Below are positions 59,201 through 64,000 of a stretch of 64,000 nt of DNA, piece after piece (the stretch's first letter is position 1; every line of letters begins with the position of its first letter). Position numbers and translations under genes: made by a program. Below the pieces are notes generated by a model. The model did no database searches and was not told where the DNA came from. It saw nothing but the letters and a program-made list of their open reading frames with translations. The stretch comes from Gastrolobium villosum (Eukaryota; Streptophyta; Magnoliopsida; Fabales; Fabaceae). Location of the stretch: NCBI GenBank assembly GCA_032173675.1, contig JAVKPL010007177.1, forward strand, positions 124,001-188,000, read 5' to 3'.

Positions 59201-61782
59201 CTAAATATTTGTCCCAAAATAGTTGAATTCATTGTTAATTTCATGAACTCTTTTCATGACAATTAGCATTTCCCTTTCCTAGTTCTTCCCGCTTTTGTTT
59301 GGCATATAAGTAGTTCACAAGCACCATTTGTGGGTGTGCCCATGTGCCTGCATGTATGTTTACATTGTTGCCCTTGTTCCTTGGTTAGGAATCTTCTGTT
59401 CTTAATGTGTTTTTTTGCACTTAAGATTCTCAAAGAGATTCTTTATGGCCTTATCTGGACCATGTTAGTCAACTATACCGGCAATTGGATTTTCTCTCTG
59501 AGCAAGAACGTCTTGAGGTATCTATCTTTCCATGTGTCAAATAGAAAGCCATGGCATTATCTACTGTTATCTTCATCTTGACGCTTTCTGTGTTTTATGC
59601 CAGTTTGGTTCCAGGGATGTTTTACGATCACCCTTACAAGTAAGTATTCTTTGTCCGACCAGCTGTACTTAGTTTTTGTAGATTTTAAGAGAGGAAAAAT
59701 CTGAGTTTCCATCATATTCATAATCAATTAAATTGCTTGAATTTGTTGTACAAATAAGCATGGCAACAGGTCTGCCACTGAATCTCCTTAATCCTGTAAC
59801 AAATAAATCCCTTAAATCAAGGGGGAAACAGGATAGAACTACACCAGGAATGTTTTAGGAAACAAGCCTGTTCAGGGATTAGCTTCTCAGATTTGCTTGT
59901 TATGTTATTTTCAGTTTTTATATAAATTGGGGAAGCTAATCCTAAGATTTTATTGTATAATATTTTTTTTGGTATACTATTGTATAATATTTAAATATAA
60001 ATCCAATCCTACTGCATGTATGGTTATGCTGTTGTAGATGTGTTATTTTTTTTTTGATAACAGATGTGTTATGTTTTTATACATAAGAATAAGAATGTAA
60101 TTATTATTTTTTGTTTAACGTTAGAATGATATTATTGCGGCTGTTTTAATGTACAAGAAAAAACTTATTTTGGATACTGATGCAAGCAAAGGTAATAATT
60201 TTAACGTACACCAAACTGGTATGTATTTTTTTTTTATTGCACTATGTTGACGCATCTCCTACGCATATTTTAGATTAATTATTTGAAATTTTACTATTCT
60301 TCTGCAGCCTATTATGAGTATCAGAGAGGCTCTGACGTATCAGAATTTTGAGAAAGACCAAGCGAAATACAATGAGGTATGGTAATATGTGTGAGGCATT
60401 CTCAATTTCACGGATACATTGATTTATAATCATCCATCTTTGCCCTTATGTCTTCCATGGCTTGCACGCTAAATCTGATTAATGAAACTGTCATAGACTC
60501 GGAGTAAAAAGGAAAATTTGGAAAGGAAACTTGTATTCATCAAATGGGTATTACACCGTCGTGTTCGAGGAAATTACAAGAACTGGGAAGGAAAATTACG
60601 GAACAAACATGCTACAAAATTAGGAATTGAAAAATAAAATAAAAATGACTGACATCCAGAACAAATTGAGAGGTTCTAGTTCTCTCCCAAGAGCCTAAGA
60701 CTTCGTTTGAGAGTTTGGAGGGAAAGAGAAGGAAAGAAACTCAAAGGAGAGGAAGGGGAAGGAAGGGAAGGGAAACAAAGGATATTTCGTTCTCTTGTTT
60801 GGGAGTTAAAACCCCCTAAATTAGGTAAACTTTAATTTTAAGAACAAGAAGGGTTTTGGAGGATTTTGTGAAAATCCCCAAATTCTTACCCTCACTTTTT
60901 TAAACTCACAAACAAGGGAAGAGATTAATAAAATCCTTCCTTTCTTTTCCCTCTTAAAACTAACTCCCAAACAAACCCTAAGAGTCCCAACTTTCCTAGA
61001 TCCTTCCAAATGATTTCCCCTACTATTAGTAATCTGTCCCGTAGGTGTGACTCTGACCATCTGATTTCCTTCTAATTAACTGCTGCTGACTCAGCATTGG
61101 TAATTGGAAGCTGTAATAACCCTCCCAAATCTATTACGTGCCACATCCATGTCAGACTCATAGCTGATTTATGTGAATACTACATAGGTCAACTGGGGGA
61201 GACCTTTTGTTGATCAATTGAACTGCTTGGAGTTCTTAATTAACTTTGAAGTCTAGTAAATATAGCAGTTCCGCATAACTTGGCTTCTTTTTTTTTGTGC
61301 TTAATAAACATGGCTTAGGTGTCTTATGTCTATACTTATAATCTAATCAGTAGCTTTCTTTATACTAGTACAAAAGAGCAATTTGTCAAGCCTTGCTGGA
61401 CAGGGTTCCTGATGAAAAGGCATTAGAGACTATCACGGTAAGATTTGTTTCTTTTTTTTGTGCTTCACGCATCTCCTTTTTTTCTTTTTCTAAAAGCACA
61501 TGATAAACATGCACCACTCTTGTTTCTGTGTTGCATACCTAGAGGTTACTTTGTTGTTCCCGTGGCTAGGTATTGGTGGTAGTTGGTGCAGGGCGTGGGG
61601 CTCTTGTGAAGGCATCAGTACAGGTGTTATCTTGTACCGGAATGTGGCAAATGTGGATTTGTGTAATATCCTATTCTTTGGAGTGACTTTATGATCTTGA
61701 TATGCAGGCAGCTAAAGAAACTGAGCGAATGCTAAAAGTTTATGCCATGGAAAGGAATCCACATGCAATGATTGCACTTGAA
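50345..61782 (+). CDS. PRMT5: Protein arginine methyltransferase 5, second copy, exons 1-15 (PRMT5-2, partial)
   Basis: Tandem paralogue of PRMT5-1, same orientation. Exons: 50345-50482, 50716-50839, 56530-56639, 57515-57610, 57713-57775, 58245-58324, 58468-58543, 58630-58716, 59019-59091, 59426-59517, 59604-59639, 60308-60376, 61369-61437, 61570-61623, 61708-61782. They join into 414 codons without a stop and with the same intron phases as PRMT5-1. Content: N-terminal GVETEFKSAM and DFNITDGGFDF, TIM-barrel segment GKISTWIDLDSEDE, and the first part of the Rossmann fold with VVVGAGRGALV (about 374-384) and YAMERNP (Glu404). The exon holding the SSD motif, the double-E loop and the C-terminal sandwich are not in the window; the homologue of exon 16 is not found before 64000, where nested retroelements begin. 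The gene either continues beyond the edge or is cut there. Exon 2 differs most from PRMT5-1 (41 versus 47 full codons). Confidence 0.88.
51135..51222 (-). repeat. Partial family C repeat, inverted, intron 2 of PRMT5-2
   Basis: GAGGCCCACACATTTTAAAAC followed by TTCTGTAACATTACG and AATCACTTTTCCTACG is the reverse complement of the left half of the family C copies. Family C also occurs directly at 52608. Confidence 0.55.
52608..52793 (+). repeat. Short dispersed repeat, family C, copy 4 (intron 2 of PRMT5-2)
   Basis: TTATGTCGTAGGAAAAGTGA, ATTCGTTTTGCG, ATGTGGGTCCCACAAAATGT and AAAACCC words as in the other copies. It sits about 90 bp upstream of the LINE. Confidence 0.65.
52895..56095 (+). pseudogene. 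LINE ORF: endonuclease and reverse transcriptase with one stop
   Basis: An uninterrupted frame of over 1,000 codons ends at TAG 55991-55993; the same frame then continues (GKVVKQDLMEWDIDWRTVCL) to a second TAG at 56093-56095, so the first TAG is probably a point nonsense change near the C-terminus. Apurinic/apyrimidinic-type endonuclease starts at LRMRLGSWNIGTL with CLQETKW, then NRSQIDFFLARR and a conserved H in ATQHKLVVLDV. RT follows with KALGPDGVPIEVWRGLG, FMPGRCTMEAIFL, HMVFIDLEKAYDRVPR, the GVHQGSALSPYLFALVMD block and FADDIVLID; the C-terminal part includes LRWFGHVMRRP. The first ATG at 52868 lies inside the TSD and is host sequence, so the natural start is downstream, for example near the endonuclease. 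Confidence 0.9.
56211..56280. repeat. (TA)n then (TTA)n microsatellite in the LINE 3' UTR
   Basis: About 20 TA units pass directly into about 9 TTA units. Part of the LINE, not an independent tract. Confidence 0.9.
60690..60985. repeat. Probable MITE, family F, in intron 12 of PRMT5-2
   Basis: The left end reads CTTCGTTTGAGAGTTTGGAG and the right end AACTCCCAAACAAACCCTAA in inverted orientation, with GGGAAAGAGAAGG opposite CCTTTCTTTTCCC. TTTTGTTTGGGAG words recur in the interior. About 290 bp, noncoding. It is absent from the short intron 12 of PRMT5-1 (80 bp). Confidence 0.6.
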
Positions 61783-62367
61783 GTTAGTTGTAGATCTTGT
61801 TCTTACATATTATGTTTACGGTGATTCCTGAATTTATATACCAGTATAATGAATCTATTTGCATATTACAGAAAGTAGCTGAATTCAATTTCTTTTTATT
61901 TTTATTTTAGAAAGATTTGGCTTAATATTCAATTTGTTTAAAGTTGAAGTAACTTGTAGCTGCCAACTTCTATATACGATATTATTTCTTCAGCATTAGT
62001 TCTAGCTGAACATATTTTAATTGCTTGAATGTGTGCTACTGCCACAAATTCTTCGTGATGCATTTCTATTTTGTTTTAGTACTTGTTTTTCTTAGCATAT
62101 ATGCATCTGTATTTATATTGCATGCTTGCAAGTTGGGCATTATTGTTATGAGTTATTATTCTAGAAGCTTTAGTCCAAAAGAAAGTTTAAATTTTTGTTT
62201 AGAATTTGATCATTTTTAACATTTTCAGTGGAAGTTTTTTGTGATAGGATTGTCCATTGTTGAATGGAGAGGAGGAGAATGAATGAATTCTACGTGTTTT
62301 GTTACACTACGGAGTGGTGATTGTATAACAAAAAGGTTCAATAAACCTAGATACTCCCTTTACCTTC

Positions 62368-62933
62368 CTATGATGCGAAGACTCATAGATGCTCCAGCGA
62401 AAATAAAAATTTGTTACCAAGAGGTGCAGACAAAGAGAGAAAGAGGTCGGTTGAAACTCTGGGGAAATTGTAAAACAAGAATTGAGTGGGAATTAGATTA
62501 TAGGATGGTGAGTCTTCGGACGGATTGGAGGAAAGCTATTAGTACTATGGAGGGGTAGACCCGTTTTTCTTCTTATGTTCCAAACGGTCCCTATTTACTC
62601 CTTTTCCCAATATTTTCCTTCTTTTCTTTATTTATTTGTTTAATTATTTTCCTCTTTATTTTATTTTTTTCTTTTATTTACCTTTTTTTATTTATTTTTC
62701 TATTATCTATCTTTGTTTTCACTTTATTTTTATTCTTTTTTGTATATATCTTTTTAATTTTTATTTATTTTAATTATATTTTTTTATTTATTTTAATTAT
62801 ATATATATATATATTTTTTTTATGTATTTATTTTCCTCCTTTCTTTTCTTTCAATCTTTTCTTTCTTTTCATTTGGACTCATCTACCACTGATCCCAACT
62901 AGTTTAGGTTAAAGGTGTCATTGATGTTGATGT
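62368..62933 (+). mobile_element. 5'-truncated RTE-type LINE, intron 15 of PRMT5-2
   Basis: It begins in the C-terminal part of the LINE ORF (MRRLIDAPAKIKICYQEVQT versus MRRPLDAPVRTEVCYQELNT in the full copy), ends with the same WRKAIS...EG and stop (62556-62558), has the same 'CCTATTTACTCCTTTTCC' UTR, and ends with ATTGATGTTGATGTT. It is therefore the same or a close family as the LINE at 52880, cut at the 5' end as usual for LINE insertions. Confidence 0.85.
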
Positions 62934-62934
62934 T

Positions 62935-63755
62935 ACATTGTACTTTACATTACTGAAACAAAGTATTACATTGTTGGCTTGCACTGTTTGAACACAATTT
63001 TACATATTTCCAACACTCTCCCTTAAGGTGAAGCATATAGGTCATATGCACCAAGCTTATTATTACATATATAACCTATCTGATGACTCCTAAAACACTT
63101 AGTGAAGACATTTAAATGATCTTTTTCATTGATGAAGTGACTAGATATCTCTTGATAAGATCTTCTCTCTAATGAAATTACAATCTATCACAATGTGCTT
63201 GTTCCTCTCATGAAATATTAGGTTAGAGGCAATCTATAGTGCACCTTGATTATCACAAAGAGCATTGGTTGCACAACTTTTCCAAATTTTGAGTTCTTTT
63301 AATTGTTTGATCCAAATGAGTTAGCAAGTGGCTGTGTGCCATGGCCCAATATTTTGCTTTAGCATTTGTTCTTGCCATCACATTTTGTTTCTTACTTTTT
63401 TGAGAAATCACATTGTCCCCAAATACACAATATGTAGAGGGCATATCTTTTGATTAGGTCAACCTACCAAATCAACATCTGAGTATCCAACAACCCGAGC
63501 ATGACCTGTATCTTAATAAAAAGACTTTTCTTGGAGCTACTTTAATAAATTTGAGGATACGAAATACTACATCCTAATGTCATGAACAAGGAGAATTTAA
63601 GAATTGACTTACCACACTGAATACAAATGAGATGTCTAGATGAGTGACTGTAAAGTAATTCAATTTCCCAACTAATCGCTTGTATTTCTCTTGATTTAAG
63701 AATCACTTCCCCTAATTTGGTAGAAACTTGATATTTGGATCCATAGGAGTTTCAA
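62935..63755 (-). mobile_element. Copia remnant: LTR piece and RT/RNase H C-terminus
   Basis: On the minus strand from about 63755: KYKRLVGKLNYFTVTHLDIS (RT tail), then after frameshifts VFGDNVISQKSKKQNVMART and NAKAKYWAMA (RNase H, diverged). A purine tract (TTAAGGGAGAG) then precedes an LTR piece that starts TGTTGGAAATATG at 63015 and is cut at 62935 by the LINE end. The gag and integrase parts are missing. Confidence 0.75.
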
Positions 63756-63769
63756 TTGTCTAAGCATTC

Positions 63770-63988
63770 TGTAGAATATTGTAGAATATTCTAGATAGTA
63801 TTTATTGATGTAGTTGGTAGTTATATATTTATTGAAGTAGTTGGTGGTTGTATTTATTGAAGTAGTTGGTGGTTGTATTTATTGAAGTAGTTGAGGTAGT
63901 TGAATGTACTCAATATAAAAAAGACCCATTGAGTCTCTAAATGAATTAAGAAAGTATTATTCAAACAAAACACTTCTTCTTTTCTTCA
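63770..63988 (+). repeat. LTR of a second element, cut by the window edge
   Basis: About 219 bp from TGTAGAATATTGTAG to TTTTCTTCA, followed at once by TGGTATCAAGAG (63989-64000), a degenerate initiator-Met primer-binding site. The LTR carries three imperfect copies of ATTTATTGAAGTAGTTGGTG near 63804-63895. Its orientation (plus) is opposite to the adjacent Copia remnant, so it is a separate insertion whose body lies past the window. Confidence 0.65.
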
Positions 63989-64000
63989 TGGTATCAAGAG

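Noticed and set aside
1..64000. CRISPR arrays, operons, bacterial-type genes or prophage
   Set aside because: Spliced plant genes and plant TE families throughout; no array of regular repeats with unique spacers seen.

Overview
This window is nuclear DNA of a flowering plant. It is AT-rich, its genes have many small exons and TE-filled introns, and it carries Copia, Gypsy, RTE-type LINE, hAT-like, Mutator-like and many foldback (MITE-like) repeats. Several of the element families and the PRMT5 C-terminus look eudicot, perhaps legume; the species cannot be fixed from the sequence alone.

Region by region. (1) 1-13,000: intergenic DNA packed with short foldback elements, plus a decayed last exon of a DUF1218 gene at 7.56 kb. 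(2) 13.18-15.2 kb: an intact three-exon DUF1218 (Modifying-Wall-Lignin type) membrane-protein gene on the + strand, with one repeat in each intron. (3) 15.7-19.6 kb: a ~1 kb AT-rich foldback and a 702-bp hAT-like element with an 8-bp target-site duplication (TSD). (4) 19.64-40.72 kb: a complete protein arginine methyltransferase 5 gene (called PRMT5-1 here), 23 exons spliced by eye into an unbroken 644-codon frame. Its introns hold a nearly intact 5,876-bp Copia element, a 1,255-bp Mutator-like foldback, a truncated Copia element, and a composite Copia/Gypsy remnant. (5) 41-50.2 kb: repeats, a ~1.5 kb minisatellite flanked by LTR-like sequence, a likely HD-Zip fragment and a Gypsy gag fragment. 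(6) 50.34 kb to beyond the right edge: a second PRMT5 gene in direct orientation (PRMT5-2), 15 intact exons in the window, with a full-length RTE-type LINE in intron 2 and a 5'-truncated relative in intron 15. The last 1 kb is nested Copia debris and a new LTR with primer-binding site running off the edge.

The two PRMT5 genes share exon boundaries and alignable introns, so they form a tandem duplication. Because they are paralogous, each acts as an empty-site control for insertions in the other: the Mutator-like element and one MITE in PRMT5-1 and the LINE in PRMT5-2 are dated after the duplication this way. Both genes keep their reading frames, but PRMT5-1 has Asp in place of the first Glu of the catalytic double-E loop, which is the most biologically striking point in the window. 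No clearly new multi-gene system was found; the interest lies in a diverged, TE-loaded PRMT5 pair. All exon limits and domain calls were made by eye without database searches.
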